Assembly: GCF_020858115.1 (NCBI RefSeq)
Contig: NZ_JACYMM010000002.1
Span: 496,001-560,000 of the forward strand
Direction: 5' to 3'
DNA from: Janthinobacterium sp. FW305-129
GTDB taxonomy: Bacteria > Pseudomonadota > Gammaproteobacteria > Burkholderiales > Burkholderiaceae_D
DNA length: 64,000 bases
Below are positions 35,811 through 44,312 of the stretch, in pieces. The notes below the pieces were generated by a model. It saw only the letters and a list, made by a program, of their open reading frames with translations, searched no databases and had not been told where the DNA came from. Numbering within the stretch: the stretch's first letter is position 1; each line of letters opens with the position of its first letter. A program made the translations under genes and the position numbers.

Positions 35811-36233
35811 TTATGCCACCGGCTTGCCGTCGGCGCCCACCACGGCCTGGCCATCTTCCTTGACGAATGCCCCTTGCTGCGGCAGCGGCAGGATTTCCAG
35901 CACTTTTTCCGACGGCCGGCACAGGCGCACGCCCAGTTCCGTGACGACGATGGGGCGGTTGATCAAGATAGGATGGGCTTGCATGGCGTCCAGCAGGGCC
36001 GCTTCGGGCAAATCCGGATTGGCCAGGCCCAGCTCATCGTACAGGGCGCCCTTGTCGCGCATGGCCGCGCGCACGGACAGGCCCGCACGCTTGATCAGGT
36101 CGGCCAGTTCCTCGCGCGAAGGCGGCTGCTTGACGTAATCGATGATGACGGGCTCGACACCCGTGTTGCGGATCAGGGCCAGGGTATTGCGCGAGGTGCC
36201 GCAAGCGGTGTTGTGATAGATCGTGATCGTCAT
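35811..36233 (-). CDS. arsC: Arsenate reductase, glutaredoxin-dependent type
   Basis: A 140-residue ArsC of the E. coli R773 type, which reduces arsenate to arsenite with glutathione and glutaredoxin. The catalytic Cys11 lies in IYHNTACGTSRNTL, and the oxyanion-binding Arg residues in NRPIVVTELGVRLCRPSE. The ATG overlaps the arsR stop by 4 bp (ATGA). Without efflux, its arsenite product would stay in the cell, so a pump must exist elsewhere. Confidence 0.95.
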   Translation of the reverse strand: MTITIYHNTACGTSRNTLALIRNTGVEPVIIDYVKQPPSREELADLIKRAGLSVRAAMRDKGALYDELGLANPDLPEAALLDAMQAHPILINRPIVVTELGVRLCRPSEKVLEILPLPQQGAFVKEDGQAVVGADGKPVA

Positions 36234-36601
36234 GTCGTGATGTCCTTCAGTAAATGTGGTTCGCTGACGCAGCAAGGCGCGCCAGCGCAGCAGTTCTCGG
36301 TCAAAAAGGCCAGCAAGCCGTTCATGCCCGCGTAATTGGCCGCATAGATGATGGAGCGCCCCGCCTTGCTTGCCGTCACCAGATTGGCGTGCGCCAGTTC
36401 TTTCAGATGAAACGACAGGGACGAGGGTGCGATTGCCAGCGCGTCGGCGATTTTCGTCGCGGCCATGCCTTCGGGCCCCGTCTGCACCAGCAGGCGGAAC
36501 ACGGCCAGCCGCGATTCCTGTGCCAGCGCGGCCAGGGCCGAGATGGCAGCCGTGCTCGTCAGCGGCGCAGCTTGCGTTGCGATTGTATTTTCGTTTTCCA
36601 T
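36230..36601 (-). CDS. arsR: ArsR-family arsenite-responsive repressor
   Basis: A 123-residue winged-helix repressor. The HTH is ATKIADALAIAPSSLSFHLKELAHANLVTASKAGRSIIYAAN. A Cys cluster NCCAGAPCC lies after the domain, resembling the C-terminal As(III) site of Acidithiobacillus ferrooxidans type ArsR rather than the alpha3 site of plasmid R773. It is first in the operon, with an operator-like dyad 10 bp upstream of its start and no strong ribosome site. Confidence 0.93.
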   Translation of the reverse strand: MENENTIATQAAPLTSTAAISALAALAQESRLAVFRLLVQTGPEGMAATKIADALAIAPSSLSFHLKELAHANLVTASKAGRSIIYAANYAGMNGLLAFLTENCCAGAPCCVSEPHLLKDITT

Positions 36602-36605
36602 ACTT

Positions 36606-36630
36606 CAATAATAATCGAATTATGGAATCA
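36606..36630 (-). promoter_or_regulatory. Operator-like AT-rich dyad upstream of arsR
   Basis: TAATTCGATTA (36612-36622, minus strand) within an AT-rich stretch resembles ArsR-family operators. It is immediately upstream of arsR, where binding would block transcription of arsRCH. Confidence 0.5.
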
Positions 36631-36724
36631 ATGCCAGCAATCGCGCTGCCTACGTAACCCAGCGCACCGACCGATATGAGCAATCGGTCTACCTTGATGA
36701 AAAATCACTGCGATTGGCATTCCC

Positions 36725-38818
36725 ATGAGACGCTCGACACCCCTGAAAATGCTCGGCTGGAGCCTGGCCGCCCTGCTGGCCCTGATTGCCATCCTCGTCA
36801 TCCTCGTGCTGACCTTCGACTGGAACCGCGCCCGCCCCTACATCAACGAGAAGGTGTCGGAAAGCACGGGCCGCAGCTTCGTCATCGGCGGCGATTTGCA
36901 GGTGAAATGGAAACAAGGCCTCAAAACGGAGCCGGGCTGGCGCCGCTACGTGCCGCGCCCTGTCATCAGCGCCCAGGATGTGCGCATGAGCAACCCGGAC
37001 TGGGCCACGGCCGGCCCGCAACTGGCCAGCGCGAAACGCATCGACGTGGCCCTCCACCCGCTGCCCCTGCTGCGGCACAAGCTGGTGCTGACGGACCTGG
37101 CGCTCGACGCACCCAATATCGCCCTGCAGCGGCGCGCCGACGGCAGCAATAGCTGGACCCTGAAAGACAATGGCCCGTCGGCATGGGACGTGGAAATCCA
37201 GCGCATGGCCTTCGCCGACGGCGCCATCCGTTATCTGGACGAGGGCATCGCCCTGGACCTGCGTGCCAAGGTCAGCTCGACGGCGCCCGACGCCACGCCG
37301 GGCGATGCGCCAGGCAACGCCCCCATGCAAAAATACGGCATCGAATTCACCCTGGGCGGCAGCTACCGCAAGGCGCCCGTGACGGGCGGCGGCAAGGCGG
37401 GCGCCGTGCTGTCATTGACCGACAACAACACCGTCTATCCCGTGCAGGCGCATGCCGTGCTGGGCAAGAACAAGGCCAGCATTGATGGCACCCTGACGGA
37501 CCCGCGTTCGCTGTCCGGCATCGACTTGCAACTGAGCCTGGCCGGCGCCAGCATGGCCGACCTGTACCCGCTGACGGGCGTGCTGCTGCCGGAAACGCCG
37601 GACTACGCCACCAAGGGCCGCTTGCTGGGCAAGAAGGACGGCGCCACCTGGAGCTGGACGTACCAGAACTTCAAGGGCACGGTGGGCCAGAGCGACCTGG
37701 CCGGCACCCTGCAATATTTACCGCGCCAGCCTCGCCCCCTGCTGCGCGGCGAAGTGACGTCGCAGCAATTGCGCCTGGAAGACCTGGGCCCCACCATCGG
37801 CGCCGACAGCAATGCGCAAAAGCAGGCGCGCGGCAAGGCGCCCGTGCAGCCGGACAATAAAGCCTTACCCGTGGAACAGTTCAACACGGCGAAATGGAAT
37901 GCGCTCGATGCCGACGTCAAATTCACGGGCAAGAAACTCGTGCGCACGCACGATATCCCGCTCAACGACATTGTCGCCAACATCCACATGAAAGACAAGG
38001 TGCTCAGTTTGACGCCGCTCAACTTCGGCATGGCCGGTGGCGACATCACGTCGAACATCACGCTCGACGGCCGTCAAAAGACCATCGCCGCGCAAGCGAA
38101 GGTGGCGGCGCGCCACCTCAAAATCCGCGAACTGTTTCCCAAGCTGCAATCGATGCAAGCGAGCTTCGGCGAAGTGTATGGCGATGCGGCGCTGACGGGC
38201 CACGGCAATTCCATTTCCGCCATGCTGGCCAGCGCGAATGGCGAACTGGCGGCCACCGTCAGCGAAGGCTCCGTCAGCCAGTTCATGCTGGAACTGGCGG
38301 GCCTGAACCTGGCCAATGCCGTGTTCGTAAAAATCTTTGGCGACAAGCAGGTGCACCTGAACTGCCTGGCCAGCGATTTCGCCGTCACGAATGGCCAGGC
38401 CGACGTGCGCCGCTTCGTGCTCGACACGGACACGGCCGTGGTGAACATCACGGGTAACGTCAACCTGGCCCACGAAACCCTGGACCTCGACGTGCGTCCC
38501 CGTACCAAGGGCGCCCGCATCATCACCCTGCGCACGCCGCTGTACGCGAAAGGCACGTTCAAGAACCCGGACGTGGGCCCGCAAAAAGGCCCGCTGGCCC
38601 TAAAAGCGGGCGCCGCCGTGGCCCTGGCCACCGTCGTCACCCCGCTGGCCGCCCTGCTGCCCCTGGTCAACGTCGACAAGGCCCCCGACACGGATTGCGC
38701 CGCCGTCATGGCCCAAGCGAACGCCACCCGCAAGGCCCCGACTTCGCCGGCCACGCAGGCGCCGGCGAAAAAAGTCAGCGAAGCGGATATCAAGAAGGCC
38801 CAGCAGGAAAAGAAATAG
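36725..38818 (+). CDS. AsmA family protein
   Basis: A 697-residue AsmA-type protein, anchored by an N-terminal membrane helix (about 8-30) with the bulk in the periplasm. It starts with the family pattern FDWNRARPYINEKVSESTGRSFVIGGDLQVKW and ends with the AsmA C-terminal region FVKIFGDKQVHLNCLASDFAVTNGQADVRRFVLDT and LDLDVRPRTKG. Such proteins are predicted to form hydrophobic grooves that move phospholipids between membranes. A Lys/Ala-rich C-terminal tail follows a second hydrophobic stretch. It is a single gene, divergent from arsR. Confidence 0.93.
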   Translation: MRRSTPLKMLGWSLAALLALIAILVILVLTFDWNRARPYINEKVSESTGRSFVIGGDLQVKWKQGLKTEPGWRRYVPRPVISAQDVRMSNPDWATAGPQLASAKRIDVALHPLPLLRHKLVLTDLALDAPNIALQRRADGSNSWTLKDNGPSAWDVEIQRMAFADGAIRYLDEGIALDLRAKVSSTAPDATPGDAPGNAPMQKYGIEFTLGGSYRKAPVTGGGKAGAVLSLTDNNTVYPVQAHAVLGKNKASIDGTLTDPRSLSGIDLQLSLAGASMADLYPLTGVLLPETPDYATKGRLLGKKDGATWSWTYQNFKGTVGQSDLAGTLQYLPRQPRPLLRGEVTSQQLRLEDLGPTIGADSNAQKQARGKAPVQPDNKALPVEQFNTAKWNALDADVKFTGKKLVRTHDIPLNDIVANIHMKDKVLSLTPLNFGMAGGDITSNITLDGRQKTIAAQAKVAARHLKIRELFPKLQSMQASFGEVYGDAALTGHGNSISAMLASANGELAATVSEGSVSQFMLELAGLNLANAVFVKIFGDKQVHLNCLASDFAVTNGQADVRRFVLDTDTAVVNITGNVNLAHETLDLDVRPRTKGARIITLRTPLYAKGTFKNPDVGPQKGPLALKAGAAVALATVVTPLAALLPLVNVDKAPDTDCAAVMAQANATRKAPTSPATQAPAKKVSEADIKKAQQEKK

Positions 38819-38872
38819 ACCTTGATACAGCCGCTTGAAACCCGCACCGCCATCTGCTGTAATAAAGGAAAG

Positions 38873-38949
38873 CGGGGTGTGGCTCAGCCTGGTAGAGCGC
38901 TGCGTTCGGGACGCAGAGGCCGGAGGTTCGAATCCTCTCACCCCGACCA
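38873..38949 (+). tRNA. tRNA-Pro (anticodon CGG)
   Basis: A complete cloverleaf with encoded CCA. The acceptor stem CGGGGTG pairs with CACCCCG, the D arm includes GGCTCAGCCTGGTAGAGC, the anticodon arm CTGCGTTCGGGACGCAG gives anticodon CGG, and the T arm is GGAGGTTCGAATCCTC. It reads CCG codons. No integrase or repeated tRNA 3' end is found nearby, so it is not in use as an attachment site here. Confidence 0.97.
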
Positions 38950-38987
38950 GTCCTTGACCCACGCGTTGGCGTGTTGCCGGGAAGTAT

Positions 38988-39011
38988 GATACTAATTGCA
39001 TCATTAGTATC
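38988..39011. promoter_or_regulatory. Operator-like palindrome upstream of the GntP gene
   Basis: GATACTAAT-N6-ATTAGTATC is a perfect 9-bp inverted repeat, 30 bp before the transporter start. It looks like a dimeric regulator site (GntR or LacI type). No regulator gene is adjacent. Confidence 0.6.
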
Positions 39012-39041
39012 CTGATCACTTCTCGAGCAAGGGCCTGACCG

Positions 39042-40436
39042 ATGTCTTTCCTGATAGTTCTGGCCGCACTGGCCTTCCTGATGCTGGCCGCCTACCGCGG
39101 CTACAGCGTGATCCTGTTTGCGCCCGTCGCCGCGCTCGGTGCCGTGCTGCTCACCGATCCATCGGCCGTGCCGGCCGTCTTCAGCGGCATCTTCATGGAA
39201 AAGATGGTGGGCTTCATCAAGCTGTATTTCCCCGTCTTTTTGCTCGGCGCCGTGTTCGGTAAGCTGATCGAGCTGTCCGGCTTTTCGCAGGCCATCGTCA
39301 TGGCGGCCATTCGCTACATCGGCAGCGCGCGCGCAAATGCCGTGATCGTCGCCGTGTGCGCCGCACTCACTTATGGCGGCGTGTCGCTGTTCGTGGTGGT
39401 GTTTGCCGTGTATCCGTTTGCGGCCGAACTGTATCGCCAGAGCAATATCCCCAAGCGGCTGATGCCGGGCGCCATCGCCCTGGGCGCGTTTTCGTTCACC
39501 ATGGATACTTTACCGGGCACGCCGCAAATCCAGAACATCATTCCCACCACCTTTTTCAATACGACCGGCTGGGCCGCACCGTGGCTGGGCACGATAGGCG
39601 CCGTGCTGACGGTGATCATAGGACTGGCTTTCCTCGAATGGCGCCGCCGCTCCGTCATGGCGACGGGCGAAGGGTATGGGGCCGAGGCCGAAAAGGCCAC
39701 GGCCGACGCGGGCGACTTGCCCCATCCGCTGCTGTCGGTGGCGCCTCTGGTGCTGGTGGGCGTGGCCAACTTTGCGCTGACCAAGCTGATCCCCCACTGG
39801 TATGGCGCCAGCTACGTGCTCACCGCCGAGGCCCTGCCGGGCCTGCATGCGCCCGTGTCCACGTCGATCGCTTCCGTGACCGGTATCTGGGCCGTGGAAG
39901 GCGCGCTACTGCTGGGAATCTTGCTCGTGTGCATTACCGCCTTCGGGCGCATCCGCGCCGCCTTTGCCGAAGGCACCAAGGCGGCCGTGGGCGGCGCACT
40001 GCTGGCGGCCATGAATACGGCGTCCGAATACGGTTTCGGCGGCGTCATCGCGGCGCTGCCCGGTTTTCTTGCCGTCAGCAACACCTTGCGCAGCGTGCCC
40101 GATCCGCTCGTCAACGCGGCCGTCTCCGTCACCACCCTGGCCGGCATCACGGGCTCGGCCTCGGGCGGCATGAGCATCGCGCTGGCGGCCATGTCGGACA
40201 GTTTTATCCAGGCCGCGCAACAGGCGCACATTCCGCTCGAAGTCATGCACCGCGTGGTGGCCATGGCCAGCGGTGGCATGGATACCCTGCCGCACAATGG
40301 CGCCGTGATCACCCTGCTGGCCGTCACGGGCCTCACGCACCGCCAGTCCTACCGCGACATTTTCGGCATCACCGTCATCAAGACGGTGGCCGTGTTCCTC
40401 GTCATTACCATCTATTACATGACGGGGCTGGTCTGA
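39042..40436 (+). CDS. GntP family permease
   Basis: A 464-residue inner-membrane proton symporter of the gluconate/organic acid GntP family with about 12 hydrophobic helices. Typical segments are YFPVFLLGAVFGKLIELSGF, SFTMDTLPGTPQIQNIIPTTFF and the C-terminal GGMDTLPHNGAVITLLAVTGLTH, the repeated DTLPG/HNGA hairpins of the family. AAGGG lies 9 bases before the ATG. It stands alone; the substrate, a hydroxy- or carboxylic acid, is not clear from context. Confidence 0.9.
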   Translation: MSFLIVLAALAFLMLAAYRGYSVILFAPVAALGAVLLTDPSAVPAVFSGIFMEKMVGFIKLYFPVFLLGAVFGKLIELSGFSQAIVMAAIRYIGSARANAVIVAVCAALTYGGVSLFVVVFAVYPFAAELYRQSNIPKRLMPGAIALGAFSFTMDTLPGTPQIQNIIPTTFFNTTGWAAPWLGTIGAVLTVIIGLAFLEWRRRSVMATGEGYGAEAEKATADAGDLPHPLLSVAPLVLVGVANFALTKLIPHWYGASYVLTAEALPGLHAPVSTSIASVTGIWAVEGALLLGILLVCITAFGRIRAAFAEGTKAAVGGALLAAMNTASEYGFGGVIAALPGFLAVSNTLRSVPDPLVNAAVSVTTLAGITGSASGGMSIALAAMSDSFIQAAQQAHIPLEVMHRVVAMASGGMDTLPHNGAVITLLAVTGLTHRQSYRDIFGITVIKTVAVFLVITIYYMTGLV

Positions 40437-40449
40437 GGGTTGGGGCAAA

Positions 40450-41853
40450 CTACAGGCGCGACGACGATGCCGGCTTCGCCACAGCGTGCGCCGGCTTGAA
40501 CAGATGGCTGATGCCCATGGTCAGCAGCGGGCCAGCCAGCGCCAGGTAGGAACTGTCGACGCCGTACGGATTGCCCGCCAGGAACCAGCCGATGGTGGCG
40601 ATCACGGAAACGATCACGCCGACGAAGGCGCCGCGCGGCGTGCCGAACTTCGGCGCATAGAAAGCCATCAGCACCAGCACGGCCAGGGTGGCGCGCAGGG
40701 CCTTGCCGAGGAAGGCGATCATCAGCAGTTTTTCCGCATACAGCGCCAGCACCAGCGGCAGCAAACCGGCCACGACGATGGCGATGCGCAGGAACATCAG
40801 CGATTTCGCATCGTTCTTCGCCTTGTTGTACCAGGGATCATAAAAGTCTTTCATCGCCAGCGTGGCCGACGCCAGGGTGGTGGCGGAAATGCCGCCGAAC
40901 AAGGCACCGGCCAAGCCGACGATCATGATGCTGGCGGAAAACGCCGGCATGTGCGCGATCAGGGCAGGAAAAGCATCGATCGACTTCATGCCCGGATACA
41001 GCACGGCGCTGCACATGCCGATCAGGGCCGCCATCAGGCCGAACGGGATCATCAGCGAGGACACGTAATAGCAGGCGCGCTTGGCCACGGCCGGGTTGTC
41101 CGTGCTGACGAGGGCCTGGATCACGTATTGCGTGGCGAAGATGGAACCGATGCCGCCGATCATCCAGGCGATGATCTGGCCCCAGCCGATCTCGACCCAG
41201 TTGAACATCTTGGCCGGCAATTGCGCCTGCAGCGCGCCGATGCCGCCGGAGGCTTCCAGCGCATACGCCAGCGCCAGGATCACGCCCAGGTACTTGACGA
41301 TGGAATGGGCAAAATTCGTGTACACGACCGAGCGCATGCCGCCCAGGCTGACGTAGATCACGGTAATGGCGCCCACCAGCAAGATGGCGACGGTTTTGTT
41401 GATGTGCAACACGGCCGCCAGCACGGCGCCGCCGCTCGCATACAGGGCCACGGCAACGATGCTCAACGCGACGATGGTGAGGATGGACGCCGCATAACGC
41501 ACGGGCTCGCCATACGTTTGCGCCAGGATGCCGGAAATCGTCGACTGCCCGCTTTCCTTGTATTTCTTGACCAGCACGATGGCCAGCAGCAAGAAGCCCA
41601 GCGACAGCGCCACCAGGTTCCAGGCGGCGGAAATGCCCAGCTCATAACCCTTCTGGGCCGTGCCGATGCTGACGGAACTGCCAATAAATTCCGATAATAA
41701 CAGTGCGCCGATCAGGTAGGCGGGATAATTGCGCCCGCCCGCCGTCATGCCCTCGGCGCTGTTGGCATGCTTGCGCACGCTGTAGGTAATGTACGACATG
41801 AGGGCGAAATAGCCCACCGTGATCGCAGCGATGATGATCAATCTGTTTTCCAT
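40450..41853 (-). CDS. Sodium:solute symporter family protein
   Basis: A 467-residue SSF transporter with about 13 membrane helices. Recognisable parts are MTAGGRNYPAYLIGALLLSEFIGSSVSIGTAQKGYELG near the N-terminus, VYVSLGGMRSVVYTNFAHSIVKYLG and the LFGGISATTLASATLAMKDFYDPW segment with the sodium site. It is convergent with GntP (13 bp between the stops) and 130 bp downstream of pcaD on the same strand, which could make it the importer for the cat pathway substrate, but the gap leaves this open. Confidence 0.9.
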   Translation of the reverse strand: MENRLIIIAAITVGYFALMSYITYSVRKHANSAEGMTAGGRNYPAYLIGALLLSEFIGSSVSIGTAQKGYELGISAAWNLVALSLGFLLLAIVLVKKYKESGQSTISGILAQTYGEPVRYAASILTIVALSIVAVALYASGGAVLAAVLHINKTVAILLVGAITVIYVSLGGMRSVVYTNFAHSIVKYLGVILALAYALEASGGIGALQAQLPAKMFNWVEIGWGQIIAWMIGGIGSIFATQYVIQALVSTDNPAVAKRACYYVSSLMIPFGLMAALIGMCSAVLYPGMKSIDAFPALIAHMPAFSASIMIVGLAGALFGGISATTLASATLAMKDFYDPWYNKAKNDAKSLMFLRIAIVVAGLLPLVLALYAEKLLMIAFLGKALRATLAVLVLMAFYAPKFGTPRGAFVGVIVSVIATIGWFLAGNPYGVDSSYLALAGPLLTMGISHLFKPAHAVAKPASSSRL

Positions 41854-41984
41854 CCGTCTACTCCAAGTCTGCTTTTCTTATTATTATTTTTCAAGAAAGC
41901 TTCCCCTGCCGCATGCCGGACGAGCCGGTGGCGGTGCTCAGGGGGAAGTCAAATTCCTGCCATACCTATACGGTACAGCAAGCC

Positions 41985-42788
41985 TCACAACAAAAAAGTC
42001 CGCAACTGCTCTGTAAACAAGTCCGCCGCCTCGACGTTCGAGATATGCGAGGCGGGCACGCTTGCCAGGCGGGCGCCCGCGATCTGCCGCTGCAGCCAGC
42101 GGCCGTCGTCGAGGGTGGTCACGGGATCGTGCTCGCCCGCGATGATCAGGGCCGGCACGCTGATCGTGCCGACGCCGGCGTGCAAGTCCGCCTGGGCCAG
42201 CACCTCGCAGCAGGCCGCGTAGCCGCCGGCATCCTGGCTGCGCAAAATGCCGACCAGGCGCGCCACCGTATCCGGCTCGCGCGCGATAAATTGCGGCGTG
42301 AACCAGCGCGTGGCGGCACTTCCGGCCACCGCGGCCATGCCGTCGCGGCGAACGTGCTCCGCCCGCAGCTGCCACGGCGCGGCGCCGCCGATGCGCGCCG
42401 CCGTATTCGCCAGCACGAGCTGCGTCAGGCGCCGCGGCTGGTGTATGCCCAGCCACTGGCCAATCAAGCCGCCCATGGAAATGCCGCAGAAGGCAGCGCG
42501 CGCGATATCAAGGTGGTCGAGCAGCGCCACCACGTCCAGGCCCAGGCGCCCGATGCCGAACGGCGCGCTGCCGCTGGCGGACTGGCCATGACCGCGCGTG
42601 TCGTAGCGCACGACAAAAAAGTCGCTTGCCAGCGCGGCCGCCTGCGCCTCCCACATGGACAGGTCCGTGCCGAGGGAATTCGACAGGACCAGGCAGGGTT
42701 TGGCGCGCTCGCCATCCGTGCGGTAATGCAGGCCGATACCGTCCACCTCGCACGTTTTCCCGGCAGTGTCATTGCCTGTCTGCGTCAT
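41985..42788 (-). CDS. pcaD: 3-oxoadipate enol-lactonase
   Basis: A 267-residue alpha/beta-hydrolase that opens 3-oxoadipate enol-lactone, the step after CatC. The oxyanion/lid start is VLSNSLGTDLSMWEAQ, the nucleophile elbow GISMGGLIGQWLG, the Asp region IAGEHDPVTT and the His region PASHISNVEAADLF, all as in PcaD. The start at 42788 lies 11 bp after catC. It is the third gene of catB-catC-pcaD. Confidence 0.93.
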   Translation of the reverse strand: MTQTGNDTAGKTCEVDGIGLHYRTDGERAKPCLVLSNSLGTDLSMWEAQAAALASDFFVVRYDTRGHGQSASGSAPFGIGRLGLDVVALLDHLDIARAAFCGISMGGLIGQWLGIHQPRRLTQLVLANTAARIGGAAPWQLRAEHVRRDGMAAVAGSAATRWFTPQFIAREPDTVARLVGILRSQDAGGYAACCEVLAQADLHAGVGTISVPALIIAGEHDPVTTLDDGRWLQRQIAGARLASVPASHISNVEAADLFTEQLRTFLL

Positions 42789-42799
42789 CGCCGGTCTCC

Positions 42800-43090
42800 T
42801 CAGGAATCGTCGCCGCGCACCGACGAAGGATGGCGGCACAGCGGCATCACGTCGATCTGCATGTAGGGGAACAGCGGCAGCGAGGTCAGCAAATTATGCA
42901 GCTCGTCCACGCTGTCCACGTCGAAGACGCTGATGTTGGCGTACTGGCCGGCGATGCGCCACAGGTGGCGCCATTTGCCCTCGTGCTGCAGGCGCTGCGC
43001 CAGTTCCTTTTCCGTTTGCTTGAGCTGCGCCGCCTGCTCGGCGGGCATGTTCAACGGCAGGTTCACGTTCATGCGTACATGGAATAACAT
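42800..43090 (-). CDS. catC: Muconolactone delta-isomerase
   Basis: A 96-residue enzyme converting muconolactone to 3-oxoadipate enol-lactone. It begins MLFHVRMNVNLPLNMPAEQ and contains LAQRLQHEGKWRHLWRIAGQYANISVFDVDSVDELHNLLTSLPLFPYM, the complete family pattern. GGGAG precedes the ATG. It is 10 bp after catB. Confidence 0.97.
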   Translation of the reverse strand: MLFHVRMNVNLPLNMPAEQAAQLKQTEKELAQRLQHEGKWRHLWRIAGQYANISVFDVDSVDELHNLLTSLPLFPYMQIDVMPLCRHPSSVRGDDS

Positions 43091-43100
43091 GATTTCTCCC

Positions 43101-44210
43101 TTATTGACGCTGCATCGCATGCAGCTTGTCCATATCGATCTCGACGCCCAGACCCGGGCCCGTCGGCACCTGCAGCATGAAGTCGCGGTACACGAGCGGC
43201 TCGCGCAAGACTTCCTGCGTCAGCAGCAAAGGCCCGAACAATTCCGTGCCCCAGGCCAGTTCGGCAAACGTCGAGCAGACGTGGGCCGTGGCGGCCGTGC
43301 CGACGCCGCCTTCGAGCATGGTGCCGCCGTACAGGCCGACGCCCGCCAGGCGCGCCACGGTGGCCACTTCCAGCGCGGGCAGCAAGCCGCCCGACTGGGT
43401 GATTTTGACGGCAAACACGTCGGCCGCATCGGCCTGGGCCAGCGCCAGCGCATCGGCGGGGCCGTGCAAGGCTTCGTCGGCCATGATGGCCACGTCGAAG
43501 CGCTGCTTCAGGCGCGCCAGCGCGGCGCGGTTACCCGCCTTCACCGGTTGTTCGATCAGGTCGATGCCGCCCGCTTCCAGCGCGGCGATGCCGCGCACGG
43601 CGTCCGTCTCGCTCCAGGCCTGGTTGACGTCGACGCGCACGCTGGCCCGCTCGCCCAGCGCCCGCTTGATCTCCAGCACGTGGGCCACGTCGTCCATCAC
43701 GTCGCGCAGGCCGATCTTCAGCTTGAAGATGCGGTGGCGGCGCAGGTCCAGCATTTTTTCCCCTTCGGCGATATCGCGTGCCGTGTCGCCGCTGGCCAGC
43801 ACCCAGGCCACGGGCAGCGCATCGCGCACGCGGCCGCCCAGCAATTCCGACAGGGGCACGTTCAGGCGGCGCGCCTGCGCATCGAGCAGCGCCGTCTCGA
43901 TCGCGCACTTGGCGAAGCGGTTGCCCTGGATGACCTTGCGCACCCTGGCCATGGCCTTGGCCACTTCGCTCGCTTCCATGCCGACCAGCAGCGGCGCGAT
44001 ATAGGTATCGATATTCGTCTTGATGCTTTCCGGGCTTTCGCCGCCGTAGCTCAAGCCGCCGATGGTGGTCGCCTCGCCCCAGCCCGTGATGCCGTCGGCG
44101 CAGCGCAGCCGCACCAGCACCAGGGTTTGCGTATTCATGGTGGCGACGGACATCCGGTGCGGGCGGATGGTTGGCACATCGACCAGGTAGGTCTCGATAT
44201 TTTGAATCAT
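43101..44210 (-). CDS. catB: Muconate cycloisomerase
   Basis: A 369-residue enolase-superfamily enzyme that lactonises cis,cis-muconate. The catalytic lysine pair is in FKLKIG, and the metal ligands lie in RVDVNQAW, IDLIEQPV and IMADEAL. The C-terminus KITQSGGLLPALEVATVARLAGVGLYGGTMLEGGVGTAA is typical. It is first in catB-catC-pcaD and divergent from the LysR regulator. catA (catechol 1,2-dioxygenase), which makes its substrate, is not in the window. Confidence 0.96.
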   Translation of the reverse strand: MIQNIETYLVDVPTIRPHRMSVATMNTQTLVLVRLRCADGITGWGEATTIGGLSYGGESPESIKTNIDTYIAPLLVGMEASEVAKAMARVRKVIQGNRFAKCAIETALLDAQARRLNVPLSELLGGRVRDALPVAWVLASGDTARDIAEGEKMLDLRRHRIFKLKIGLRDVMDDVAHVLEIKRALGERASVRVDVNQAWSETDAVRGIAALEAGGIDLIEQPVKAGNRAALARLKQRFDVAIMADEALHGPADALALAQADAADVFAVKITQSGGLLPALEVATVARLAGVGLYGGTMLEGGVGTAATAHVCSTFAELAWGTELFGPLLLTQEVLREPLVYRDFMLQVPTGPGLGVEIDMDKLHAMQRQ

Positions 44211-44308
44211 ATTTATTCCGTATAATTCTGTGGAGTGAGCATACGATATGCCCCCAATGCGGCCACGTCCAACACCGAGTTGGTATCAAACCTATACCTG
44301 AAAGGTAT
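44209..44308. promoter_or_regulatory. catB-catR intergenic operators
   Basis: A perfect BenM/CatM-type site ATAC-N7-GTAT (44294-44308) lies just before the regulator start, beside an inverse GGTAT-N7-ATACC (44282-44298) that shares a half-site with it. A one-mismatch site ATAT-N7-GTAT (44209-44223) overlaps the catB start. The arrangement fits a LysR tetramer that represses its own gene and activates catB in response to muconate. Confidence 0.68.
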
Positions 44309-44312
44309 GAAG

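Noticed and set aside
38873-38949. tRNA-Pro as an integration site
   Set aside because: No integrase, no direct repeat of the tRNA 3' end and no composition change next to it.
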